DNA from: Saprospiraceae bacterium
GTDB lineage: Bacteria > Bacteroidota > Bacteroidia > Chitinophagales > Saprospiraceae
Assembly: GCA_016722285.1 (NCBI GenBank)
Contig: JADKGI010000009.1
Location: 62,001-126,000 of the forward strand
DNA: 64,000 nt
Direction of reading: 5' to 3'
The position numbers and the translations under genes were made by a program. Positions 18,739 to 27,907 of this stretch are shown here, piece after piece (the first letter of the stretch is position 1; each line of letters begins with the position of its first letter). Below the pieces are notes generated by a model. The model worked only from the letters and a program-made list of their open reading frames with translations. It did no database searches and was not told the origin of the DNA.

Positions 18739-19947
18739 TCATACAGCAAAATGTTTAATGATCAATTTGTCCAGTCTATAAGCCATACCCACGCACATCA
18801 ATACAAGTACTATGCTGATGTAACCCAGAATATTATAATTATGGATGGCATAGCGCTCATCACTATAGGTAATCCAACCGCTGATAAGGGTTGCAACTCC
18901 TGATCCCAGAGATTGAACACAAGAATTAAGACTCATAAAACCACCTCTTGATTCAGAGGTAACAGCCTGTGTTGTCATCGCCTGGCCGGGAACTGTTCGT
19001 CCTGTAGCTGTACTAAACCATAATGCAAAAGTGATTAAAACAACAAAAAGCGGCATGGTTGGCATATTAGTAATGAAAAATATAAAAATAGTAGAACTAA
19101 GAGCCGAGGCAACAAAAACCTGTCTTTTACCAAATCTGTCTGCTACTTTTCCGGCTACCTGAGCAGAAATAAGCGCACTTAGTCCACCACACAAATAAAT
19201 CAATGGTGTATATTCCTGACGGACACCTACATTATATACCATATACGGGTTTATTAGTGGTATAATAATAAAGTGCCCCATGATCATTAACAAAGTAAAA
19301 GCAAGAGCAGTCACCTGTGTTTCATTGGAAAATATGTTCATGAAGTTTCGGGTCCTTTGTTTGAGATCGACAGGGTTTTTTAAATGCTCATTTACATTTG
19401 GAATATATTTCAACAGAAAAGGGTACAGCAGGCTCCCAACCAGTGATACAACAATAAAAGGAAAATACCAGTCATATGTATTGGCAAGATACAAACCGAA
19501 AGGTACGCCTACTACTGATGCCAGAGCGAAACCACCCATAAGCAGTCCCATCGCTTGTCCCCGCCGTTCATAAGGGATCACATCACCGATGATGCTCAAT
19601 ACCTGAGCTCCTATGAGACCTCCGAATATACCTGTAATCACCCTGACTAGCAGCATAGTCACATGACCGGTTGCAAAAACGCTTAAGAACGTACCACCCA
19701 GGAAACCAAAGTATGCGAACAAAAGTAGCTTCTTCCGATCAAATTTGTCGGCGAAGAAAATGGCACCGAAGCTACTTACAAAAGCTGCCAAAGAATATCC
19801 GGACACAATTACGGCAAATTGTGAAGTGGTCAGGTCCCATTTGGGCATCAGAATATTTCCCAATGGCATCATGATCATAAAATCGAGAATATGGGTAAAA
19901 TTCAGTAGTGCAAGCAAGCCAACAAGAATTATTTCATTGCGTTTCAC
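18739..19947 (-). CDS. MFS transporter
   Basis: 402 residues with about 12 hydrophobic segments. The loop 2-3 motif reads FFADKFDRKK and the equivalent in the second half GKVADRFGKRQ, typical of the major facilitator superfamily drug/sugar exporter groups. N-terminal MKRNEIILVGLLALLNFTHI enters the first membrane segment directly. The substrate is unknown. It is convergent with the deformylase gene (18 bases apart). No neighbour hints at its cargo. Confidence 0.88.
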   Translation of the reverse strand: MKRNEIILVGLLALLNFTHILDFMIMMPLGNILMPKWDLTTSQFAVIVSGYSLAAFVSSFGAIFFADKFDRKKLLLFAYFGFLGGTFLSVFATGHVTMLLVRVITGIFGGLIGAQVLSIIGDVIPYERRGQAMGLLMGGFALASVVGVPFGLYLANTYDWYFPFIVVSLVGSLLYPFLLKYIPNVNEHLKNPVDLKQRTRNFMNIFSNETQVTALAFTLLMIMGHFIIIPLINPYMVYNVGVRQEYTPLIYLCGGLSALISAQVAGKVADRFGKRQVFVASALSSTIFIFFITNMPTMPLFVVLITFALWFSTATGRTVPGQAMTTQAVTSESRGGFMSLNSCVQSLGSGVATLISGWITYSDERYAIHNYNILGYISIVLVLMCVGMAYRLDKLIIKHFAV

Positions 19948-20210
19948 TGAAAGCGTAATTTATATCTTGACAAAATATGGGTTACATTCATCAACAGAAT
20001 AGAATTAATCTTTATGTCTAAAAAAGACAACTTTAACCAATTTAAAATTGCTTTTCAATTCAAAAAAGTATTAACATCAAAATATAAGATAAGTTGGACT
20101 ATATCGTTTTTTAATAGTATCCAGTATTTAAAAAATATGTATTTATATCATTTAGATCCGGACTTTTGATTCCGTGGTCATTCTTACCCAAAAAAATTGC
20201 TGGCTCAGGC

Positions 20211-20309
20211 TTGCAAAAGAGTTTTTTGGATATCCTATTTATGACTATTATCACTTTAGCCATATATTTTGCAGCATTTAAGTTCGGGGCCTTTAAAAAC
20301 AGAAGCTGA
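20211..20309 (+). other. Possible membrane-peptide relic in a 477-bp spacer
   Basis: In the spacer 19948-20424 a short plus-strand frame reads a hydrophobic segment (SFLDILFMTIITLAIYFAAF) and ends KFGAFKNRS with a TGA. The protein-like character suggests the tail of a small membrane protein whose upstream part is out of frame (a TGA lies about 20 codons before it). Family unknown. Nothing else is recognisable in this spacer. Confidence 0.2.
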
Positions 20310-20424
20310 AAACTACACTTAAAGAATGGGAGGAAATGCAAAAAGCAATGCATGAATTTGCGATTTAACAGTGTTACATAGCGGATATTGTACATTTAAA
20401 GTTTTAAATTTTAGCTAAAACCAA

Positions 20425-22328
20425 CTACACCATCAACTCTCCATCAGCATTTGTAGTCAGTATCTCAGTCATATGGTCAAAAAATGGCCTTACCGATTTG
20501 TACACCTTGTTCACTATAGTTAAAAACTCATCTGACATGACTTCCTGGTCCGTAAAATCATGCCTAAGTATGAATTGTTTCTGCCTCAGAAGTTGGATAG
20601 CCTGATTGTCTTTATCGAAACCACGCGGTGCTGTTGTCAGTTTACTTCCCTGGATGTCCCCAAAATTTAGCCGGATGCCTTCCGTATTTAAAATTGTGTT
20701 CCACTGTTGAAAATTAACAGAAATATCTTCTCTGATCCTTTTGAGATCTGAAGGATTTGGAGCAAAAAAGCCACAGGCTAAAAAGCAATTACCAGGTTTG
20801 ATTTGTAAGTAGTATCCGCCCCTACGATATTTAGCGGCTCTACGCAAACTTAGAGCAAATCTCGGATTGTAGGGGGCTTTATCTTTGCTAAACCGAACGT
20901 CATTATATATACGATAAAGGGTCTTTTTGCCGGATTCATTTTCCAGCTCATCATGTGTGTTCATTTCTGACAACAACTTTTTACCCCAAAGACCCCCCGC
21001 TACTTGTTTATTAACATTTTTCTTCCTTTTTTTTTTTTTTCTTTTTTCTTTTCCCCCCCCCCCACTGTCCGCTCCTTTTTTGTTTTGGTTTTTTTTTTTC
21101 TTTTTTCCTTTTTTTGTTGTTTTGTTTTTGTCCCCCCTTTTTCCGGCCTTTTCTTTTTCTCTTTTTCCCCCCTCCGGCCTCCCCTTCCCTTTCCCCTTTC
21201 CCCCTTTTTACTTTCGCCGCTCCTTTTTTGTTCCCCCCTTGCTCTTCCTTCTCCTTTTCGCGGGCCCCTTTTCCTTTGGTTGGCGTTCCCTGTTGCCTTC
21301 CCCCCTTTCTTTCTTTTTTTTTTTCCCCCCCCTTCCGGTTTTTTTTCTCCTGGGCCCCCCCCCTGCCCCCCCCACTTTCCCGCCCCTCTCCCCTTTCCTT
21401 TCCTACCCCCCTTTTTTTTCCCTTTTTTTTTTTCCGGCCATTTACTGCCCCGGTTTTTTCTCCCGCTTCGTTTTTGCCTTCTTTTTGCCGTTTTCCCTTT
21501 TCCCCTTTTTTTTTTCTACCTGTCCCCCCCAGTCCCTATGGTCCCTGGCCCCCCCCCCGCCCCCCTGCCTTTTGCTTTTTGGGCTTTGGGCGTTTGCTTT
21601 TTTCTTTTTTTCCCCCTTTCCTTTTTTCTTTTCCCGTTTTCCCCCCCGTCCCGTTGGGCGGGGCGGGCTCGCCCTCCCGCCCCCCCCCCCCTTCTCTCCC
21701 CCTTTTTTTCCCTGCCGCCCTTGGCGCCCTTCTCGGCTCCCTTCTCCGTTCTTTTTTTTTCGTTCGGCCTTTTTCCCCCCTGCCTCCTTCGGGCGGCCTT
21801 GGCGCGGGGGGCGCCTTGGGGCTCCCTTTTCCTTTCACGGGTTCCCCGCGGCCCCCCCCCTTTTCCTTCCCCTTTCCCCCCCGCCCCTCCCGTTCTTCTT
21901 TCCCTTTTTTTTCCTTTTTTTCCCTTTTTCCTTTTTTTTCCCCTTTTTTTCTCGTTCTCTTTTTTCCCGGCTTTTTTCGTTTGTTCTTCTTTTTTTCTCC
22001 CCGGGCCCGGGGGGCCAGGCCCTCCCCGCCGCCTCTTCCCCTTTTTTCCCCCCCCCGGGCGCTTCTGGGCCCGGGGCGGGTACTCTTCCCCCTTTCTTTT
22101 TCCCCTTTTTTTTGGCCGGGCTTGGCCGCCCCCCCGCTTCGGCTCGGCTCCTCCTTGGGGGGTTCTCCTTTTCCCTTCTTCCTCCCTGATCAGCAAACTG
22201 AATCATATTTGACTGAGCAATCTGATATTGGTCTTTATTTTCAATAAACCATTTCCGGTTATTATTGGCATACAAGTTCTTAAGAAAAGTATAGTTTCGG
22301 GATTAATGTTTATATTGTTAAGGTTCAT
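20425..22328 (-). pseudogene. DUF2461 (TIGR02453-like) gene split by a 1.2-kb low-complexity insert
   Basis: The C-terminal ~183 residues (20976-20425) have the family core LYRIYNDVRFSKDKAPYNPRF-like motif, RRGGYYLQIKPGN and a terminal MTEILTT. The N-terminus lies beyond the insert: MNLNNINPETILFL and then NLYANNNRKWFIENKD and AQSNMIQFADQ (22328-22186), with another one-base frameshift near 22280. Joining Gln (22188-22186) directly to LLSEMNTHDELENESG gives the normal family layout, and both sides are in the same frame. Function of DUF2461 proteins is unknown. The gene is probably intact in the organism and broken only in this assembly. Confidence 0.75.
20977..22185. other. Adenine-depleted low-complexity insert (probable artefact)
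   Basis: About 1,209 bases of C/T-runs with some G and only about a dozen A in the ~1,170 bases after 21020. Because TAA, TAG and TGA all need A, all three plus-strand frames are open for ~400 codons of Pro/Phe/Ser/Leu-rich nonsense. There are no terminal repeats, no target duplication and no known domains. The first ~40 bases (20977-21020) still contain A, as if sequence quality decays. It interrupts a normal gene without removing codons. Best explanation: miscalled or low-quality read sequence left in a consensus. Confidence 0.8.
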
Positions 22329-22549
22329 TATTAACTAATTATTACTCTGCACTTTTAGAAAATGTACTTATTAACTATGTTCAAAAAACCTTGGATTTTA
22401 CGCATTTCATAAAGTGGAATCAGGAATTAATTGAAATCTATGCTATTATCGTTGGGTCAAATCCATAAAGAACTAAAATAATTTGAAATATTTATAAATA
22501 AACAACTCATAAAAAATAATAAGGTAGGTCATTTTTTTGATGACTATTA

Positions 22550-22557
22550 TTTTAAGT
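22550..22557. repeat. 8-bp target-site duplication, left copy
   Basis: TTTTAAGT immediately left of the insertion sequence; the identical octamer lies at 23635-23642. Confidence 0.85.
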
Positions 22558-23634
22558 GGCTATGTTATAGTTAATCTATTATAATTTTTATTTTTGTTAA
22601 TGGAAATATCAGAAATACAAACCCGGATAGAGAATTTGCCGTTAGATGATCAAAATTTAATCTATAAACAGCTTGTCAATCTTGTAAATGATCTTGACAT
22701 AGACATCTCGCAGATTCAATCGTCACAAAAAGCTAGTGAAAGCAGACACTGTCCTCATTGTCAGAGCAGCCACACTGTAAAAAATGGTAAAGAACATGGA
22801 GTACAACGCTTTTTGTGCCGGAGCTGTAAGCGTTGTTATCGAGTCACTACAGGAACTTTTAATGCCCGGATGCGAAAAGGGAAAGGAGAATTATTAAAAC
22901 TGTATATGAAAAGCTTATTAGGTGGCGATAGTATTCGAAAATCTGCAAGCAAATGTAAAATTGCAGTTCCTACCTCTTTTCAATGGCGACATAGAATCCT
23001 TGCTGCTTTACAAACACAACAAACAAAGGTAATCTTAGATGGTATTGTAGAGAGCGATGATATTTTTTTACCATACTCCCAAAAAGGTCAAAGAAATATA
23101 GAACGCAAGCCTAGGAAAAGAGGAAAAGGAATCTTTGAGCCAAAGAAACGTGGAATCTCTGATGAAAAAGTAGCCATTATAATAAGCCAGGATCGGAAAA
23201 GCCAAAAACACTTGCAAGTTGCGACCAGAGGAAGAATAAGTGAAAAAAACATAGAAGAAGTGCTTGATGGAAAACTATCGAAGAATAGTATATTATGTAC
23301 TGATTCACATCCAAGTTATATTGCGTACGCAAAAACTAACAAGATTGAACATAAAACCATAAAGGCAACTGCAAAACAATATATAAAGGAAGGTAAGTAT
23401 CATATACAACACGTCAATCAAACAGCTAACGAGATGAAAAAATGGCTAGACAATTTTAATGGAGTTGCTACTAAATATTTGCAAAATTACTTGAATTGGT
23501 TTGCGGTCCTTAAGAGAATAGAAACAGCTCAAATACCATTGAGAGAATTATCTATTATGATATGTGCATCGTTTGATGCTATAAAGATAATCAAGGCAAT
23601 ACCTAATCTATCATATATTTAATATAACAGAGCC
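22558..23634 (+). mobile_element. Complete IS1595-type insertion sequence, 1,077 bp
   Basis: The left end reads GGCTATGTTATAGTTAATC and the reverse complement of the right end reads GGCTCTGTTATATTAAATA, imperfect terminal inverted repeats. It is flanked by perfect 8-bp repeats TTTTAAGT at 22550-22557 and 23635-23642, the duplication length typical of the IS1595 family. It carries one transposase gene. Intact ends and duplication suggest recent insertion, ~220 bases upstream of the DUF2461 gene. Confidence 0.88.
22600..23622 (+). CDS. IS1595-family (ISXO2-like) transposase
   Basis: 340 residues from the ATG at 22600 (a TTG six bases upstream is less likely). An N-terminal zinc ribbon has CPHCQSSHTVKNG and CRSCKRCYRV. 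It is followed by a helix-turn-helix-like part (SIRKSASKCKIAVPTSFQWRHRI) and an ISXO2-type DDE/N nuclease core: IVESDDIFLP, then CTDSHPSYI, then HIQHVNQTANEMKKWL. It moves the surrounding element by cut or copy transposition. The frame is intact, so the element may be active. Confidence 0.93.
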   Translation: MEISEIQTRIENLPLDDQNLIYKQLVNLVNDLDIDISQIQSSQKASESRHCPHCQSSHTVKNGKEHGVQRFLCRSCKRCYRVTTGTFNARMRKGKGELLKLYMKSLLGGDSIRKSASKCKIAVPTSFQWRHRILAALQTQQTKVILDGIVESDDIFLPYSQKGQRNIERKPRKRGKGIFEPKKRGISDEKVAIIISQDRKSQKHLQVATRGRISEKNIEEVLDGKLSKNSILCTDSHPSYIAYAKTNKIEHKTIKATAKQYIKEGKYHIQHVNQTANEMKKWLDNFNGVATKYLQNYLNWFAVLKRIETAQIPLRELSIMICASFDAIKIIKAIPNLSYI

Positions 23635-23642
23635 TTTTAAGT
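23635..23642. repeat. 8-bp target-site duplication, right copy
   Basis: TTTTAAGT, identical to 22550-22557. The following 376 bases to the next gene hold no gene that I can see, only AT-rich sequence and the leader-like repeat at 23982. Confidence 0.85.
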
Positions 23643-23981
23643 CAACTCTTTTCTGAAAATCAGGGGTGATAGAAATACAATATTTTACCACGGACAAATT
23701 TATTAGATGCATGAAAAAGCTAACATAAATTAATAAAAAACCATTTAAAATATTTTTAATTATGAAAAAATATATAAATTTGTTTTGATTTAGTGGTGGT
23801 ATTCATAATTATATAAGGTAATATATATTTAAAAAAGAGATTTAAAAAATGATAATAATTTTATATAGTTATTACTTTTCCTGCTACAATATCAGTTTAA
23901 AGAAATCAACACTATAATTAATAATCATGAGATGGGATTGTTGATTAATTATAAAAACCGAGATAAATATATTTAAAGCGA

Positions 23982-24024
23982 ATTCCATCTTACTTTTAAA
24001 ATCAAATCAAATACACAGATGAAA
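23982..24024 (+). repeat. Leader-like dispersed repeat, copy 3 (before the cytochrome gene)
   Basis: This begins ATTCCATCTTAC and ends ACAGATGAAA; the ATG at 24019 starts the cytochrome c gene. It shares GCGAATTCCATCT with copy 2. Confidence 0.5.
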
Positions 24025-25015
24025 ACAATTCTTAAAATTCTAAAATGGGCAGCCATTATTTTAGCCATTCTAATTGTAGGATTTTACATTTTTGTGCAAT
24101 CCACCTGGAACAAGAAATGGGACGCACCCTATCCGGATATAACAGCCAGTAAAGATTCTGCTGTCATTGCAAGAGGAAAATATTTGGCTTACGGCCCGGC
24201 CCACTGTAGTACATGTCATGTCCCGATGGACAAGATTCTGGCAGTTGAAAACGGAGAAATCATACCTTTGAGTGGAGGTTGGGAACTATCTATCCCACCT
24301 GGTTCATTCAGAGCCCCTAATCTTACACCAGACATGGAAACAGGTATTGGCAAGCTAACTGACAAAGATATTGCCCGAACTTTAAGGCATGCAGTTGGAA
24401 GCAATGGCAGATGTATTTTGCCGTTTATGCCATTTCAGGAAATGAGTGATGAAGATTTGACAGCATTAGTTTCTTTTTTACGGTCACAAGAACCCGTTAA
24501 ACATGAATTAAAAAAGACGGAATTATCATTTTTAGGAAGAGCCGTCATGGCAGTTGGTATGATCAAACCGGAAGGGCCGAAAAATCCGATACCCAAAATC
24601 AGTTACCATAGATTCCACTGCAGAATATGGTAGTTATCTGGCTCATAGTGTTGCCAATTGTATTGGGTGCCATACAAAAAGAGACATGAAAACAGGAGCG
24701 TTAATAGGAGTGCCATTCGCAGGAGGAATGCAATTTGAGCCAGAGGCATTAACGGGCGGTTTTGGCTTTGTTTCTCCGAATCTTACACCTGATCCGGCAA
24801 CCGGTATTATGTCTACCTGGGATGAGCAGACCTTTATTACCAGATTTAAAGCAAACCGAATTCATAAAGGAAGTCCTATGCCGTGGGGTGCATTTTCCAG
24901 AATCAATGAGTTGGAGGTGAAGGCTATCTATAGATTCCTTAAAACACTTGAACCTGTGCCTAATAAAATTGGGAAAATAGTGTATGAGCCTGGAGAGCAA
25001 TTGCCAAAAGAATAG
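24019..25015 (+). CDS. Membrane-anchored diheme cytochrome c, frameshifted
   Basis: Two frames join to one ~331-residue protein. N-terminal anchor helix (AAIILAILIVGFYIFV), first heme site CSTCH with distal LTPDMETGIGKLTD, then second heme site CIGCH with SPNLTPDPATGI. Removing one A from the A4 run at 24595-24598 links NPIPKSVTIDSTAEYGSYLA. The repeated heme/SPNLTP modules match the c-type cytochromes that act with periplasmic dehydrogenases. It would sit on the outer face of the inner membrane and carry electrons; the partner enzyme is not in the window. The frameshift is probably a homopolymer error. Confidence 0.82.
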
Positions 25016-25104
25016 CCAAATTAAGGATAAATTCTTTTATTTGACAATTTTATTTTGCTAACTTGATCTGGAGTATTAATAAGCGATATTATTTAGATTT
25101 TGTA

Positions 25105-25299
25105 CTAACTGTTTTTGGTTTCATCTTTTACACCGTCTGAAGATTCTTGTTCCGGGAGTTCTTTTTGTACAGAGATGGAGTCTTCCCTTTTATTAATGTT
25201 TGGAATGGGGATTCCTCCTTAGATACCTATGCCTGTGCATGCCAGTACAATCAATAAGACTATAATGAACATTCTGCAAACTTTAAGTAAATCCTTCAT
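25105..25299 (-). pseudogene. Small membrane/lipoprotein-like gene with in-frame TAA
   Basis: A 65-codon frame in the 398-bp spacer 25016-25413. From ATG (25299): KDLLKVCRMFIIVLLIVLAC, a hydrophobic segment ending in a possible lipobox Cys, then TGIGI, an in-frame TAA (25221-25219), then GGIPIPNINKREDSISVQK and an acidic tail ending at TAG 25107-25105. The second half keeps a protein-like, charged composition in the same frame, so the stop is likely an error or a recent mutation. Family not recognised. Confidence 0.4.
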
Positions 25300-25413
25300 G
25301 GAGGTAAAGATTTATTCATTTTCGCTTACAACCGCTTTTTAGAAGAATAAGTTCTATGAGCATATGGTGCAATTTCTTATTTTAAAGCATATATATATTT
25401 GGACAATAATTTT

Positions 25414-26523
25414 TTACTCTACAAATCCTTTCCACCTTTTCATATAATCAATAAAAGTACCACTTAATTGGGCTTGTTTAAGATGTTCTGTTGTATAAGG
25501 TGGCTTCATTGGAATAAATTTGGGATTTAAAGCTCTTGTGGGCCAGTCAGGTATTCCGATGGCAGCCCTTCCTAATGCGATGATATCAGCACCCATACCC
25601 AATGCTCTTTGGGCATCATCTGATGACCATATTTCACCGGCTACTACGATGGCAACGTCTGATTTGACAGCTTCTCTGAAGTAAGTAATCAGGGTTTTAT
25701 CTGAATCAGGGTATTTGTCGGGTTTTTTCAATGCATCCCAGGGTGAGACATGGATGTAGTCCGCACCATCATCTGCGAGTATTTTTGCCAGCTCAAGACT
25801 TTCATCAAAATCTATACCCTTGAAAGCATATTTATCTTCAGGTGATAGCCGTACACCTACAATAAAGGAACCTGAAACTGACTCTTTTATTTCCTTAAGG
25901 ATCGTCCTGATTAGCCGGATCCGGTTTTCAAAACTTCCACCCCATAAGTCAGTTCGCTGATTTGTTGTGCTGCTAATAAACTGATGAAGCAAATATCCAT
26001 GAGCTCCATGCAGTTCAATTCCATCAAATCCGGCCTTTTGAGCTCTTAATGCAGCATTCTTAAATGCAATAATCGTTTGATCAATTTCTTCATTGGACCC
26101 CTGACGAATTTCTAAGCTTTTCGTGCCAATATGCAGGATATGTTGTGATGAGCTCCATGCTTTGGTTCCGGTCACTTCGTCTGGACTTCTCGCTCCGCCG
26201 TGGAAAAGCTGAACAATTCCAAGGCTTTTGTACTTGTGTAAAGCTTTTGCCAAGGTAGTGAGCCCCGGAATATGTATATCAGAAAAAATACCCAGTTCTC
26301 CTGGCCAACCTTGCCCATCTTTGCTCACATGGGCAGCACAAGTGATGATAATCCCGAAACCTTCTTGAGCCCTTCTGACAAGCCAGTTATATTCATCAAC
26401 TCCCAGTCTGCCATCAGGATGGCTTTGGCCATTGGTCATCGGAGCGAGTGCGATTTTGTTTATTGATTGTATTCCTTGTTCTTTAAAAGTATATGTTGAA
26501 AATATCGATTTCCGGTTTTCCAT
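25414..26523 (-). CDS. NADH:flavin oxidoreductase / old yellow enzyme family
   Basis: 369 residues from the ATG at 26523; the frame extends further upstream but the family begins at KSIFSTYTFKEQGIQSINKI. FMN-binding TIM-barrel features: IALAPMTNG at the N-terminus, the His/Gly-rich FDGIELHGAHGYLLHQF with the substrate-binding His pair, NRIRLIRTIL, and the C-terminal phosphate-binding GADIIALGRAAIG. Members reduce enones or related electrophiles with NAD(P)H. It is divergently transcribed from the gene at 26608. Confidence 0.92.
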   Translation of the reverse strand: MENRKSIFSTYTFKEQGIQSINKIALAPMTNGQSHPDGRLGVDEYNWLVRRAQEGFGIIITCAAHVSKDGQGWPGELGIFSDIHIPGLTTLAKALHKYKSLGIVQLFHGGARSPDEVTGTKAWSSSQHILHIGTKSLEIRQGSNEEIDQTIIAFKNAALRAQKAGFDGIELHGAHGYLLHQFISSTTNQRTDLWGGSFENRIRLIRTILKEIKESVSGSFIVGVRLSPEDKYAFKGIDFDESLELAKILADDGADYIHVSPWDALKKPDKYPDSDKTLITYFREAVKSDVAIVVAGEIWSSDDAQRALGMGADIIALGRAAIGIPDWPTRALNPKFIPMKPPYTTEHLKQAQLSGTFIDYMKRWKGFVE

Positions 26524-26560
26524 TCGTTTAATTATTTTGTAAATAGAACAATAAACGCCG

Positions 26561-26568
26561 TACTTTTG
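26561..26568 (+). promoter_or_regulatory. Bacteroidota -7 promoter element
   Basis: TACTTTTG matches TAnnTTTG, with TTTG at 26536-26539 about 21 bases upstream as a possible -33 element. It lies 40 bases before the ATG at 26608. Confidence 0.5.
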
Positions 26569-26607
26569 GTTGTTGAAATCTTTTAAGAAACCAAAATAGA
26601 TTAAGAT

Positions 26608-27192
26608 ATGCCACTTCAGAATAGAGTAGATCCTTACAGTAACCTTTGTCGTACTGAATTCAGGGGTCAACTTATGGGCAATCGAGGGTTACTGCACAAT
26701 GAACGACAGGAAATCATCAGACCATGGCAATTGAAAAGATGGATCATTTGTGTATTGGATTTCAAAGGGCGGCAAAGGAATGTAATGACTAAAGGCAGAT
26801 ACACTGAATTATTTTTTACCGATGAAGCGACTGCTTTGTCGGCAGGACACAGACCATGCGCTGAATGTCAGAGAGATAAATTATCCCTTTTTAAAAAATA
26901 TTGGACAGCAGCAAATGGAATATCTATCAAATCACTTACTGAAATGGACGATTACCTGCATGAAGAAAGAATAAATCCAGTAAAGCAGGAAATCATATTG
27001 CGGGAATTGCCTGATGGCGTTTTTATTGAATATAAAGGCGAACCATATCTGGTACTTAATAAATTTATTCACAGATGGACTTTTGAAGGATATAAACAAC
27101 AAATTGAACTGATGCCCAGCGAAGTGGTTAAAGTTTTGACACCAATGTCAATAGTCAGGTCAATCAGAGAAGGTTATTTACCATCAAATTGA
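26608..27192 (+). CDS. Conserved protein of unknown function with HRPCAEC motif
   Basis: 194 residues. It begins MPLQNRVDPYSNL and carries RYTELFFTDEATALSAGHRP followed by CAEC, a pattern I recognise from a widespread uncharacterised bacterial family. The Cys/His motif near residue 90 resembles the metal-binding part of Ada-like folds, so a small metal site is possible (inference). The C-terminus has LTPMSIVRSIREGYLP, also conserved. It has no signal peptide. Divergent to the oxidoreductase with its own promoter. Confidence 0.75.
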   Translation: MPLQNRVDPYSNLCRTEFRGQLMGNRGLLHNERQEIIRPWQLKRWIICVLDFKGRQRNVMTKGRYTELFFTDEATALSAGHRPCAECQRDKLSLFKKYWTAANGISIKSLTEMDDYLHEERINPVKQEIILRELPDGVFIEYKGEPYLVLNKFIHRWTFEGYKQQIELMPSEVVKVLTPMSIVRSIREGYLPSN

Positions 27193-27297
27193 AAATATTT
27201 TTGGACTTACTTTAAATATGAAGACAAAATTAATACCATAGTCTATCAGCTTTATGGACTTACTGAAAGTGAAATAAATATAGTAGAAGGCAGTTAA
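27193..27297 (+). pseudogene. Relic tail resembling a DNA methyltransferase/type II RM C-terminus
   Basis: Right after the stop of the previous gene, and in the same frame, comes KYFWTYFKYEDKINTIVYQ followed by LYGLTESEINIVEGS and a TAA. The ending (VYxLYGLTExEIxIVEG) closely resembles the C-terminal helix pair of Eco57I-type and other N6-adenine methylases. No start codon or upstream domain is present, so it would be a leftover of a deleted gene. Confidence 0.4.
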
Positions 27298-27373
27298 AAA
27301 TTAAATACATTTGGCAAAAATCCGACATAATATTATTCTGATATAGAGATATTTATGAGTATCTTGTATCAAA

Positions 27374-27799
27374 ATGGATCACATGAGATTTGAGCTAAAA
27401 CACAATAATTCATTGGATAAATCTATCCTTACTGACCGTAAAAAGGAGTATAATTTTGTATTACCGATCGCTGTCACTGCAACTGGAAAATGGATCACAA
27501 CTGCAAAAAATGTCCCCTTGCTGGTGAAATGGCAAATACTCGATCAGTGGTTTCCAGCAGAAGTAGCAGATTTTGAAATGACATCAATACCGACTGATGA
27601 TGGACTCAATTACGCAAGCTTTTACGACATGAACGAAGACGGAGATCTGCCTGATGATCTCACTCAGACGGAAAAGATACTCACACGACTGCTATGGGGT
27701 TCGATAGATAGAACCAAAGCCATACTAATAGTAAGTGCACTGGAAGATATGGAAATCGATGATGTCACAAAAAATCTTGATCACCTTGGTTTGTTTTAG
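27374..27799 (+). CDS. Unrecognised 141-residue protein
   Basis: Soluble, acidic in its second half (YDMNEDGDLPDDLTQTEKIL). It begins with a Lys/His-rich stretch and a beta-rich part (YNFVLPIAVTATGKWITTA). I do not recognise it. It has no signal peptide or membrane helix and no clear promoter. It is followed after 108 bases by the Rieske oxygenase gene on the same strand; a link between them is not evident. Confidence 0.55.
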   Translation: MDHMRFELKHNNSLDKSILTDRKKEYNFVLPIAVTATGKWITTAKNVPLLVKWQILDQWFPAEVADFEMTSIPTDDGLNYASFYDMNEDGDLPDDLTQTEKILTRLLWGSIDRTKAILIVSALEDMEIDDVTKNLDHLGLF

Positions 27800-27907
27800 C
27801 AAAAATAATATATTCATGGTCAATGTGTTAATCTACTCTTCAAGTTTGTAATTTTAATTTGCTGACTTATTCTTATATTCACCACTTCATAAAAATGATA
27901 CTTATTT

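Noticed and set aside
20111..20395. 94-codon minus-strand frame in the MFS-DUF2461 spacer
   Set aside because: No recognisable motif and composition typical of antisense AT-rich sequence; the opposite strand has a more protein-like short frame.
20977..22185. Adenine-specific hypermutation by a diversity-generating retroelement
   Set aside because: No reverse transcriptase or template repeat in the window, the insert is low-complexity homopolymer sequence and it adds length rather than substituting A in a variable region.
20927..22247. Three overlapping plus-strand frames of ~377-420 codons and minus-strand Lys/Arg/Gly-rich frames
   Set aside because: They exist only because the insert lacks adenine and so lacks stop codons; the products are low-complexity Pro/Phe/Ser/Leu or Lys/Arg/Gly runs with no domains.
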